Origin: Cyanobacterium aponinum PCC 10605
GTDB lineage: Bacteria; Cyanobacteriota; Cyanobacteriia; Cyanobacteriales; Cyanobacteriaceae
Reading direction: 5' to 3'
NCBI RefSeq assembly: GCF_000317675.1
Contig: NC_019776.1
Location: forward strand, 992,001 to 1,056,000
DNA: 64,000 nt
This document shows positions 38,238 through 46,486 of this stretch, piece after piece. The number at the start of each line of letters is the position of its first letter. The first letter of the stretch is position 1. The notes under the pieces were generated by a model. That model searched no databases and was not told where the DNA came from. It saw nothing but the letters and a program-made list of their open reading frames with translations. Position numbers and translations under genes: made by a program.

Positions 38238-40160
38238 TTAATCTTTTCTTAAAGACTTTAATCTTTCTAATTCATTAATTGCGTTGATTATTTCTTGTTG
38301 ATAAAAGTCCATTTTTTCATAATTATTTTCTTGGCTAAATTCACTATATTTTTGTTGGCAATATTGTTTATATTTTTCTAAATTAATAGTTTCTAAAGAT
38401 GCGATCGCTGCTTGGATATAATGAGAAGGATCAGATAAAATAGGTTGTTTATTTTCTTGAATATGAAATAAAGGAATTAATAATTGATTAAATTCGCTAT
38501 TGTCAATAATAGTCTCTTGGAGAGTTAGTAATAAATAATTAGTATTTTTTTCCATAACTTGACTAACAGGCACTTTGTGAATTTTTTGCCATAAAAAACG
38601 ATGATGAGCCAAGCTAAAAACCAAATCTTTTTCCTCTAATAAATCAAGAATTTGCTCTCGATAACTAGGACAGTGAATATAAACTAACAGTAACAAAAAT
38701 TCAGCCTCAGATGTTTGCTGATTTTGAAAAGATTTTCCTAAAGACTTATAATATTTTTTGCGATTAAATCCATTATTAAACTGCTTTAAAGATTGCTTAA
38801 GACTCTGATATATTCTTTTAAAATCCTCACTATTTAGACCAATTAAATTACTTCTCTTACTACTTAAAATTTCTGCACAAGAAGATAAATAATGATCCCT
38901 AGTCGCCTGATTACTAATTTTATTTAATAGTCGAGATAAAGCACTAAAAACAATTTCATAATCATCACTTTTAGTTAAATTATAACCCTCAATTAATTGC
39001 TCAATTTGCCAATCTAACCATAAAGGAGCTTTGCTAATTAATTCCTGATATTTATTAATACTATTTTCATCAGATTTTAAAAACTCATCTGCATCTTTAC
39101 CTTCAGGAATCGTTAGAATTTTTAACTTAATTTGTCCTGCATAAACTAAACTTTCTACTTCTTTTATTGCCCTTTCCGTCGCTTTAACTCCTGCTTTATC
39201 TGCATCAAAATTAACAATGATTTCCTTGGATTGAGTATAGCGAGATAATTGTTTAATATGTTTTTCTGTTAACGCAGTCCCCAATACCGCCACCACATTT
39301 TTAATTCCTGCTAGTTGTAAAGCAATGGCATCAAAATAACCTTCAACGACGATTACTTTATCTTGTTTAATAATTTCTGATTGGGCGTAATTAATGCCAA
39401 ATAAAGTTTTACTTTTAGAAAATAAATCTGTTTCAGGAGAGTTTAAATATTTCGGCTCACTTCCATCTAAACTTCTCGCCCCGAAAGCGATGATTCTACC
39501 TTGATTATCTTGAATGGGAATAGTAAGACGATCTCGAAAATAGTCAATATAACCATCTCCTTTGGATTTTTTTCTAATTAATCCTGCCTGTTCTACTAAT
39601 AATAAAGGATAGTTTTTAATTTCTACTAAATAATTGTATAAAGTATTCCAGCCACTGGGGGCATATCCTAGTTTATATTCCTCAATATTTTCTTTGCTTA
39701 AACCCCTTTGATTAAGCAAATAGTCTAAGGCAAATTTTCCTTCCTCTTGCTGTAAACTATGTTGATAAAAATAATTTGCTACCGCTAAAATTTCATATAA
39801 TTGCTCTTGTAAAGAAATCTGTTTTTGAATCTCTTTTTGCTCCTCAGCCCCCAACGTTTTAACGGGTATTTGATACCTTTGAGCCAAATTTAAAATAACA
39901 TCCTTAAAAGACTGTTTCCCAATTTCCATTAAGAATTTAATCGCCCCTCCTCCTGCCCCGCAACCAAAACAGTAATATAATTGCTTGGTGGGATTAACGG
40001 TAAAGCTGGGGGTTTTCTCATCATGAAAAGGGCATAATCCTGTATATTGTCTGCCTTTTTTCTGAATCACTACATAATCCGAGACAATTTCCACTAAATC
40101 AACTCTTTCTTTAACCTCTGCGATGGTATCTGGATGTAAGCGAAAATTTCCTATTTCCAT
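38238..40160 (-). CDS. dnaG: DNA primase
   Basis: A 640-residue primase that makes RNA primers for replication. The N-terminal zinc site is Cys43, His46, Cys64 and Cys67 (CPFHDEKTPSF and YYCFGCGAGG). The catalytic TOPRIM region has VVEGYFDAI and NFDADKAGVKA, preceded by the RNA polymerase-like YKLGYAP and FRDRLTIPI motifs. The C-terminal helicase-interaction domain is present but poorly conserved. Length is typical. Transcribed alone on the minus strand. Confidence 0.97.
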   Translation of the reverse strand: MEIGNFRLHPDTIAEVKERVDLVEIVSDYVVIQKKGRQYTGLCPFHDEKTPSFTVNPTKQLYYCFGCGAGGGAIKFLMEIGKQSFKDVILNLAQRYQIPVKTLGAEEQKEIQKQISLQEQLYEILAVANYFYQHSLQQEEGKFALDYLLNQRGLSKENIEEYKLGYAPSGWNTLYNYLVEIKNYPLLLVEQAGLIRKKSKGDGYIDYFRDRLTIPIQDNQGRIIAFGARSLDGSEPKYLNSPETDLFSKSKTLFGINYAQSEIIKQDKVIVVEGYFDAIALQLAGIKNVVAVLGTALTEKHIKQLSRYTQSKEIIVNFDADKAGVKATERAIKEVESLVYAGQIKLKILTIPEGKDADEFLKSDENSINKYQELISKAPLWLDWQIEQLIEGYNLTKSDDYEIVFSALSRLLNKISNQATRDHYLSSCAEILSSKRSNLIGLNSEDFKRIYQSLKQSLKQFNNGFNRKKYYKSLGKSFQNQQTSEAEFLLLLVYIHCPSYREQILDLLEEKDLVFSLAHHRFLWQKIHKVPVSQVMEKNTNYLLLTLQETIIDNSEFNQLLIPLFHIQENKQPILSDPSHYIQAAIASLETINLEKYKQYCQQKYSEFSQENNYEKMDFYQQEIINAINELERLKSLRKD

Positions 40161-40253
40161 AATGGCTATTTTACTGTGATTATATAAATTATTGGTTAGG
40201 AAAAGGTGTCAGGTTGCAGGTTTCAGGTGTCAGGTAAAATAAAAACTGTTAAT

Positions 40254-40565
40254 TTATAAAAATTGTATTTTTGCCAACGGTTTTGCTTCTTTTAAAATAC
40301 GCTCCCTAATTAAATGACTAATTCCATCTTCGGTAACAATATCTACTTTACACCCCAATAAATCTTGTAAATCCATTAATAATCCTCCCGGAAACCAAGA
40401 TGTAACCTTGTGTGGGTCATAGTCAATCAAAAAATCTATGTCACTATTTTCTTTCTCTTTACCCGTTGCCACTGAGCCGAAAACACGCACATTAAAAGCC
40501 CCATGCTTTGCGGCGATTGCTATTATTTCTGCTCGTTTCTCTTTTAATAAAGATGTCAAGGACAT
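40254..40565 (-). CDS. MNT-type minimal nucleotidyltransferase, orphan
   Basis: A 103-residue protein with the nucleotidyltransferase signature GS-x10-DxD: FGSVATGKEKENSDIDFLID, then the third Asp in KVDIV. MNT proteins usually pair with a HEPN RNase toxin and neutralise it by adding AMP to it. No HEPN gene lies beside it: the dnaG gene follows after 93 bp of repeat-like sequence and upstream there is only 135 bp before ispE. It may be a leftover antitoxin, or its partner lies elsewhere. Confidence 0.85.
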   Translation of the reverse strand: MSLTSLLKEKRAEIIAIAAKHGAFNVRVFGSVATGKEKENSDIDFLIDYDPHKVTSWFPGGLLMDLQDLLGCKVDIVTEDGISHLIRERILKEAKPLAKIQFL

Positions 40566-40633
40566 TTGATGGTTGATAAAACTCTTTGATGACTTTAGTT
40601 ACACATCTGCTTGGGATACATTTTGAGCAAAAT

Positions 40634-40650
40634 ACAGGCAAGATGCCTGT
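40634..40650. repeat. Short hairpin ACAGGCA-AGA-TGCCTGT
   Basis: A perfect 7-bp stem with an AGA loop between ispE and the MNT gene. Similar 'ACAGGCAAGATGCCTGT' hairpins are familiar dispersed repeats in cyanobacterial genomes. It could stop ispE transcription, but no strong T run follows. Confidence 0.55.
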
Positions 40651-40700
40651 TTCACGGAGGGGAGGGGGGAAATTCTGATCTTTATTTTAACTCATGACTA

Positions 40701-41645
40701 CTATTGATTAACCATGATACCATGGGGACAAACTTGGGTTAACCAACAATCTAGGTTGGGATCATTTATACTTTCTTTTACTTCTTCCATGATTGTTTCG
40801 GCTTCCTCTTTTTTGTCGCACAATGCAAATACTGTGGGTCCTGAACCAGACATCATCGCTCCTAATACGTTTTTGCTTTTAAATGCCTCTATAAGTTCAT
40901 TTACGGCACTATATTCCGGTAAAACGACTTTTTCAAGGTCATTGTACAGTAAAGCTCCAATTTGCTTGTAATCATTTTTACTGATAGCTTTGACTAAGTT
41001 ACCGCTATGGATTTCGTGGGTGCGTTGTTTTACTTCTTGGGGATTGGAGATGTATTCATGGTTAAATAGTTCTCGATAAGTATTGTATGCCCATCCTGTG
41101 GAAACGCTGATATTACTATATTTTGCGAGGATTACCCACAAATTTTTTAAATCGGGTAATGGCTCAATTTGTTCTCCTCTACCAGTAGCGATCGCAGTTC
41201 CTCCTGAAATACAAAAGGGTACATCAGAACCTAATAAAGCCCCTAAATCTTTTAATTCTGGTTGAGTTAAGCCTAAATTCCACATAAGGTTAAGCCCGAC
41301 TAAGACAGCCGCAGCATTACTTGAGCCTCCTGCTAATCCTGCCGCAACGGGGATATTTTTCTCGATGGTGATGTCTATTCCGCCATAGTTACGACTGAGG
41401 GTAGGGTATTTTTCTTGTACTAAACGCACTGCTTTATAAGCTAAATTAGTATCATCTAAAGGCACTTGAGGATTTTGACAAAAGAGGCGAATTTCGTCGG
41501 TGCCATTGGCTCTTAAGTGAATTATATCTCCTAAATTAACGCTTTGCATGATCATCACTAATTCATGATAACCGTCAGTGCGATCGCCTATAATTTCCAA
41601 ATGGAGATTAATTTTAGCAGGGGCAAAAAGAGAATAGGATTGCAT
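40701..41645 (-). CDS. ispE: 4-diphosphocytidyl-2-C-methyl-D-erythritol kinase
   Basis: A 314-residue GHMP kinase. The N-terminus (SLFAPAKINLHLEI) and the ATP-binding glycine-rich loop PVAAGLAGGSSNAAAVL are diagnostic, and MMSGSGPTVFAL is the C-terminal GHMP motif. It phosphorylates CDP-ME in the MEP pathway that supplies isoprenoids for carotenoids, phytol and quinones. ATG at 41645. It is 86 bp downstream of the HerA-like gene on the same strand; co-transcription is possible but the functions are unrelated. Confidence 0.97.
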   Translation of the reverse strand: MQSYSLFAPAKINLHLEIIGDRTDGYHELVMIMQSVNLGDIIHLRANGTDEIRLFCQNPQVPLDDTNLAYKAVRLVQEKYPTLSRNYGGIDITIEKNIPVAAGLAGGSSNAAAVLVGLNLMWNLGLTQPELKDLGALLGSDVPFCISGGTAIATGRGEQIEPLPDLKNLWVILAKYSNISVSTGWAYNTYRELFNHEYISNPQEVKQRTHEIHSGNLVKAISKNDYKQIGALLYNDLEKVVLPEYSAVNELIEAFKSKNVLGAMMSGSGPTVFALCDKKEEAETIMEEVKESINDPNLDCWLTQVCPHGIMVNQ

Positions 41646-41731
41646 ACAGTTTTAATCAAAAATAGAGGGTAAGAATAAGTTAATTTGTCCATTTAGTTTA
41701 ATGGTGAGAGTTGTTCATAAGCAACATTGTC

Positions 41732-43432
41732 TTAAAAACCTAAGTCTGAAAGGGCGGATTTAGCTTCTTTAAACACTTCTTCATCACTCTTATTTTGCCA
41801 ATCATTATCCCCTATTTCTTCGTAAAAAGTACCATCATAGGGACGGGTACGCACAACTACAGGCATAGGCACAGCGTGACCTAATACTAAGGCTTGTTGT
41901 TTTGAATCTAATTTGGCTAATACTGATCTTAAACCACTCGCACCAGATACTCCTGTAAAAATAGCATCAATATCTTTCTCATCGTTAAGTAAGCAAGTTA
42001 TTCTTGTGCCTACCTGTGACATTACTTCGTTGTCAATCCCTGATGGGCGTTGATCCACAATTAGTAAGGTGACAAAATACTTACGCATTTCACGGGCGAT
42101 CGTACCGAAGATGGTTTGATGAACTATTTTGGAATCGAGAAAACGGTGAGCTTCTTCTATGGTAATCACTAATTGACGAGGGCGATCGAGAACATTTTTT
42201 GACTGGAGGAATTTTTCGGCTTTTTTCACATATTCGGTATGGATACGACGGGTAATCATATTGGTAACTAGCATATAAGAAAGCATACTTCCTTGAGAGC
42301 CAAACTCTATCACTACATTTTTACCGCCATCCAATAAAGAGAGAATTTCTTTGATATAGTTATGGGGACAAGCCGACTTCATATATTTTAAATCTTCAAG
42401 ACGTTTTAATTTTCGTTGTAATGCCATGATTGAGCCTTGATGCCCTTGTTTTTCGTTGCAAAAGATGGAAATATCTTCATTTGTCATGTTTATTAGCTGA
42501 TAAATCCAATCTTTGCCAAATTCTGATGCTAAAATGTTAGCGTTGTCGAGACTAGCTTCTGACAAACCTAACTCTCTGGCAATAAGTCGTAAATCTTCAA
42601 TCTCAATTTGACTATAACTTAAATACAATTCATGGGCATTGGTGACACCGCGCCGACGGGTTGATTCTGCATCGAGGGTATAGATTTCTACACGGTTAGG
42701 GAAAAGTTGTTTTAAACCTTTGACGGTAACGGCTTGTTTCGCTTCGCTGACGGCTTCCCAACCATATTCTGAGTGCATATCAAACATCAAGTTAACGGCG
42801 GCTTCTTTACGAATAACCCCAGAAATCAATAAACGAGTGAGAAATGATTTACCTGTGCCAGATTTTCCGAAAATACCGTTACTTCTTTCCACAAAACGAG
42901 ATAAATCCATACAGACAGGTACATCCATATCTAAAGGTTGTCCGATGGAAAAGTTACATTTGTAGGGGTCATTTTCCCACCCAAAGACGCAACGGAAGTC
43001 TCTTTCCGTGGATTCATATACTTGACTGAAGTGACTAGGGATGGTTTTGACGGGTAATAGTTGCAGATTGGTTTCTATGCCTTCTAATTGAGGAATATTG
43101 TCATAGTTAACTAACTCTTTTTCTGTGTCAGTGAGGGTTAACATTAACATGGGGGCAATTTCAATCGTGCCGTAGGTGTCGCTACCTGCTAAAATATCCA
43201 TCCAAAAGCTATCATTATGATCAGGCGGATGGGTAAAGATTCGGGGGTTAGATGTGCCTAAAGAGACATCGGTTAATAAACAAAAAAAGCGCGATCGAGT
43301 CCCTTGTACTACTAAAAACTTACCTACACGCATATCTTCCACAGAAACATCGGGATGGAGTCTCACTTCTAATCCTTCACTTAATGAACCTTGAATGACT
43401 GATCCTAATGCTTGTGGTTGATTATTGGTCAT
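41732..43432 (-). CDS. HerA-like/DUF87 ATPase
   Basis: A 566-residue protein with an N-terminal beta-barrel HAS-like region (residues about 15-100), Walker A GKSGTGKS at 189-196, an ITIEEAHRFLD Walker B segment, and DQRPSGIDNEVMSQVGTRI near the C-terminus, the sensor/arginine-finger part of the HerA/FtsK superfamily. HerA proteins are hexameric DNA translocases, usually paired with NurA nuclease in archaea or with other nucleases in bacteria. No nuclease gene is adjacent here. It is widespread in cyanobacteria and its role is not established. The TnpB element lies directly upstream of its start. Confidence 0.85.
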   Translation of the reverse strand: MTNNQPQALGSVIQGSLSEGLEVRLHPDVSVEDMRVGKFLVVQGTRSRFFCLLTDVSLGTSNPRIFTHPPDHNDSFWMDILAGSDTYGTIEIAPMLMLTLTDTEKELVNYDNIPQLEGIETNLQLLPVKTIPSHFSQVYESTERDFRCVFGWENDPYKCNFSIGQPLDMDVPVCMDLSRFVERSNGIFGKSGTGKSFLTRLLISGVIRKEAAVNLMFDMHSEYGWEAVSEAKQAVTVKGLKQLFPNRVEIYTLDAESTRRRGVTNAHELYLSYSQIEIEDLRLIARELGLSEASLDNANILASEFGKDWIYQLINMTNEDISIFCNEKQGHQGSIMALQRKLKRLEDLKYMKSACPHNYIKEILSLLDGGKNVVIEFGSQGSMLSYMLVTNMITRRIHTEYVKKAEKFLQSKNVLDRPRQLVITIEEAHRFLDSKIVHQTIFGTIAREMRKYFVTLLIVDQRPSGIDNEVMSQVGTRITCLLNDEKDIDAIFTGVSGASGLRSVLAKLDSKQQALVLGHAVPMPVVVRTRPYDGTFYEEIGDNDWQNKSDEEVFKEAKSALSDLGF

Positions 43433-43488
43433 GTTTACATCAATCTTAAGATTAAAATAATACCATTGTACAAGTTATTTAGTATTAT

Positions 43489-43640
43489 GTGACTACTCCC
43501 ATCGCTTCACTTCGTGTAAGCGTGGGCTTCTCAATATTGCTACTGAGAATTTGCTATCCTCTCTTGGTGGACTTTCCCTTGCGTCTTGCGCCGACGCAGG
43601 CTTCCATCGCTACGCCACTTATCTAGGCACATAGCCCCCG
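43489..43640 (-). ncRNA. Predicted reRNA/omega RNA of TnpB
   Basis: By analogy with TnpB systems, the guide RNA is made from the 3' end of tnpB through the right end. Here the last part of tnpB runs into a strong hairpin (CCCA-CGCTT-A-CAC GAA GTG-AAGCG-A-TGGG with small bulges) followed by AGTAGTCAC and then flanking DNA, which would supply a guide starting ATAATACTAAATAACT. The structure is seen; expression and extent are inferred, and the 5' limit is arbitrary. Confidence 0.5.
43498..43526. repeat. Right-end hairpin of the TnpB element
   Basis: On the plus strand CCCA-T-CGCTT-CAC-TTC-GTG-T-AAGCG-TGGG; the arms pair with small bulges. Shares its outer arms with the left-end hairpin. Confidence 0.7.
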
Positions 43641-44826
43641 ACAGCCCGACTTGATAGCCAATTTCTTTCCCCCAAAGTCCTTGGGTACTATATTTTTCTA
43701 TACCTCTATTGCAAATTTCCTGTGCTGAGGCTATATCTCTATCACATTTATAATTGCATTCAGAGCAAGAATGCCAACGCTCAGACAATTCTTTCCTTAC
43801 TTCTGTACGACAATTAGGACAAGTTTGAGATGTACCACGATGATCTACTTCATCAACAAAAACCCCTCGTCTTTTGCCTACATACTTTAGTATCGAACGA
43901 AATTGCCCAAAACTAGCGTCTAAGGTATGTTTGCTTAACATACCCTTTGCCATAATGCGGAAATCACAGTCTTCTAAGAAGATAGAATCTGCCATATCGC
44001 ATAACTTGTGACATAGCTTGAATTGATAATCTTTCCGTTTGAATGCAATATGGTTATGGAGAGCTTCTATTTGCTTCCTTAGTTTTTCGTAATTCTTCGA
44101 CCTTTTCTGTTTCTTTGAAAGCCTATGTTGAAGCACTTTCAGCCGTCTGTATAGCTCTTTCAAGAATTTTGGACGAGGTTCGACAAAACCATCAGAAGTT
44201 GACATGTAACTCAATAATCCTACATCGACACCTATACAATGACCATGAGGCACTTGATCGGGTATCGATATATCTGATTGTAAGACGATTACTGCATACC
44301 ATCCTTTTGCCTTTTTGATCACTCGTACCTGTTTTACGACAAATCCTTCGGGAATAGGACGATGTAAGTTTATGACAACATCCCCTAATTTTGGTAGCTT
44401 TATTTGCCACCCCGTGATGGGATTTGTTTTGAACTGTGGAAACAGCAAAGATTTCATTTGCCCGTATTTCTTGAACCGTGGAAAACCGTAGCCACGCTTT
44501 TGAAAGAAATCCCATCCATCGTGTAAACGTCTAATGGTTGTTTGTAATACTTGGGAAGGTACTTCTTTTAGTCGTGGAAATATTTTTTTCGCTTTGGGCA
44601 AATTATTCTGCTGTTGGTGATATGAAGGAAAAGGATAGTTTGCAGGCATGATATATTCCGACTCCAAACTACATCTATCCACAGGAGTTTTGCGAGACTT
44701 TATCCAATCTTTCAACTCTTGCAGAGCATAATTGTATGTACAACGACAAGTCTCTAACCAATTTCCCAATTGAGCAGACTGTTTGCCATCAGGATATATT
44801 CTATAGGTGTAGTTTAGAGTTAACAC
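43540..44826 (-). CDS. tnpB: TnpB RNA-guided nuclease (IS605 OrfB)
   Basis: A 428-residue TnpB. RuvC motifs are present: Asp201 (CIGVDVGLL), Glu285 (IFLEDCDFR) and the DRD near 362-364 (CDRDIASAQEI). The four zinc-ribbon cysteines are Cys336, Cys339, Cys354 and Cys357 (CPNC and CSEC). The N-terminal RNA/DNA-binding part starts with NYTYRIYPDGKQ. TnpB proteins are Cas12 ancestors that cut DNA next to a TAM using an RNA made from the element's right end. All catalytic residues appear intact, so the nuclease is probably active. The long C-terminal tail after the RuvC domain overlaps the presumed guide-RNA scaffold. Confidence 0.92.
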   Translation of the reverse strand: MLTLNYTYRIYPDGKQSAQLGNWLETCRCTYNYALQELKDWIKSRKTPVDRCSLESEYIMPANYPFPSYHQQQNNLPKAKKIFPRLKEVPSQVLQTTIRRLHDGWDFFQKRGYGFPRFKKYGQMKSLLFPQFKTNPITGWQIKLPKLGDVVINLHRPIPEGFVVKQVRVIKKAKGWYAVIVLQSDISIPDQVPHGHCIGVDVGLLSYMSTSDGFVEPRPKFLKELYRRLKVLQHRLSKKQKRSKNYEKLRKQIEALHNHIAFKRKDYQFKLCHKLCDMADSIFLEDCDFRIMAKGMLSKHTLDASFGQFRSILKYVGKRRGVFVDEVDHRGTSQTCPNCRTEVRKELSERWHSCSECNYKCDRDIASAQEICNRGIEKYSTQGLWGKEIGYQVGLSGAMCLDKWRSDGSLRRRKTQGKVHQERIANSQ

Positions 44827-44993
44827 TGCCTTTTATATACCTCATTTTATCTACCATAATAAAAAAAAGTGGTAACTGCAAGTGTGAGCAAAAAAAAGAG
44901 TAGAGTGTGGACTCCCTACGGTCGATTTTATTTACTGGTCGAAATTCATGAGGGGCAGTGAGCGGAACTATTTCCGCTCTTTAAAAGCCCCGT

Positions 44994-45042
44994 CCCATCG
45001 CTTGTTTGATTATTTTTTTTGCGATGGAAAACTAAGCGTGGG
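44994..45042. repeat. Left-end structure of the TnpB element
   Basis: CCCA-T-CGCTT and AAGCG-TGGG are complementary arms enclosing a T-rich loop; an inner CATCGC/GCGATG pairing is an alternative fold. The arms match those of the right end. Confidence 0.6.
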
Positions 45043-45130
45043 ATTTCTTTCGACATTGACATTAAGTTAAAGTAATATTGTTCAGGAAAAAACCTAATCT
45101 ATGGCGTTACCAGTATAATTAACCCTAGCT

Positions 45131-46486
45131 GTGAATTTTTTTATTCTCAAAATGGATGGTATTTTTGAACCCGATATTGCAGAAACAGCAGAAATACTGA
45201 AATTCGATCGCATTTTAGTTCTGAAGTTTAAATATAATCACGTATCTCTAAAAAATATAACAGAAATTCTGGGTTCAACCAAAGTAGAGATTTTATATCA
45301 ATATAATTCCTCTGGGCATAATGGTAAAGAAAAAAGTGAGTTAATCTATGATTTATTAGATTCCCCTCTAACTACTTACGCTTGGAAAAAAGCACCTGAA
45401 ATTATCAAAATAAGTAGTAAAAAACAGTTAGAAAAACTAGGGATTTTAGAAGATATTGAAAAAGTTTTTTTCCTAGATTTAACTAAATCTTTAGTGATAG
45501 TTCCTTTGTTCAAAAAAAGAATCAGTAATAATATTAATAAGCCCCTAATTTTAGGTTTATATATTATTCAAAATAATAAAGAAAAACGCTGGAGTAATGC
45601 TGAAATAGAATTAGCAAAATGGATGGCAAAAAAAATTACTAATTCCATTGTTAATGAACAGGCTTTTTTAAAAGTTCAGTCCCTTGTAAATGAAAGGACT
45701 TCTCAGTTACAAGTAAGTTTGGAAGTTCAAGCAAAATTAGGTCAAAAATTACGCAATTACGTGGATGAGCTAAGGAGAGTTAATAAGATAAAAGATGAAT
45801 TTATTGCTAGTTTAAGTGATGCCTTAAAAACCCCCTTAGCTAACATGAAAATGGGGATAAAAATGCTGAAATTGCTTAATAAAAATGAACAAAGTATCCG
45901 TTATTTAGATATATTAGCTGATGAATGTGAAAAGGAAATTAATTTAGTTAATAATTTATTAGCACTACAAACATTAGAAAGCAATAACATTGATGTTGAG
46001 TCACAAAAAATTTATCTACAACCATTATTAGGAGAATTGTACAATTTTTTCTCTCAAGAATTGCATTATAAGCAAATTAATTTAGTAATCGATAGCTCTT
46101 TAGATTATCTTTATACTGATTTAAATAGTCTGAATTTGATTCTTCGAGAATTAATTAATAATGCCTGTAAATTTTCTCACGAAGATACAGATATTATCTT
46201 ACGAATTTATGAGCAAAATTCTGATAATATTATCGAGGTGACAAACTGCGGATTTCCCATTTCCATAGCGGAAGAGAGTCTAATTTTTCAGCCTTTTTAT
46301 CAGGGTAGCCGTGTGGAGAATGTCACCAATAGCGGCACAGGATTAGGACTAGCTTTGGTACAATCTTTAGTACAGAATTTAAACGGAATTATTACTGTGG
46401 AAAGTAATCCTTCTAGTCAAACTGATCGTTTTTTAAATACTTTTGTTATTACTTTTCCAAATTTTGGGAAGGTAGGGAAAGAATGA
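45131..46486 (+). CDS. GAF-type histidine kinase homologue lacking the phospho-acceptor His
   Basis: A 451-residue protein (GTG at 45131; ATG at 45152 is an alternative start). Residues about 20-175 resemble a GAF sensor domain, followed by a coiled coil (LVNERTSQLQVSLEVQAKLG) and a HisKA/HATPase core. The H-box reads FIASLSDALKTPLANM, where H-E-L-R-T-P is expected: the acceptor His is Asp230 and the next Glu is Ala. The N-box (LRELINNACKFSHE) and G2 box (GTGLGLALV) are kept, but the G1 box is TNCGFPI instead of DNGxGI. It is probably a signalling pseudokinase or works through another protein's Hpt. Its TGA overlaps the UbiB-like ATG (ATGA), so the two are translationally coupled. Confidence 0.85.
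   Translation: MNFFILKMDGIFEPDIAETAEILKFDRILVLKFKYNHVSLKNITEILGSTKVEILYQYNSSGHNGKEKSELIYDLLDSPLTTYAWKKAPEIIKISSKKQLEKLGILEDIEKVFFLDLTKSLVIVPLFKKRISNNINKPLILGLYIIQNNKEKRWSNAEIELAKWMAKKITNSIVNEQAFLKVQSLVNERTSQLQVSLEVQAKLGQKLRNYVDELRRVNKIKDEFIASLSDALKTPLANMKMGIKMLKLLNKNEQSIRYLDILADECEKEINLVNNLLALQTLESNNIDVESQKIYLQPLLGELYNFFSQELHYKQINLVIDSSLDYLYTDLNSLNLILRELINNACKFSHEDTDIILRIYEQNSDNIIEVTNCGFPISIAEESLIFQPFYQGSRVENVTNSGTGLGLALVQSLVQNLNGIITVESNPSSQTDRFLNTFVITFPNFGKVGKE

Larger units (their letters stand above)
43489..45050 (-). mobile_element. TnpB-only IS200/IS605-type element
   Basis: Contains a single intact tnpB and no tnpA. Both ends carry the same subterminal hairpin arms, CCCATCGCTT and AAGCGTGGG in plus-strand reading: right end at 43498-43526 and left end at 44994-45042. 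A perfect 8-bp hairpin GAGCGGAA-CTAT-TTCCGCTC lies at 44960-44979 in the tnpB leader. The right boundary is set tentatively at TCAC (minus strand, 43492-43489); the left boundary is uncertain by about 20 bp. It sits between the HerA-like gene and the histidine kinase gene. It would need TnpA from another copy to move. Confidence 0.75.
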
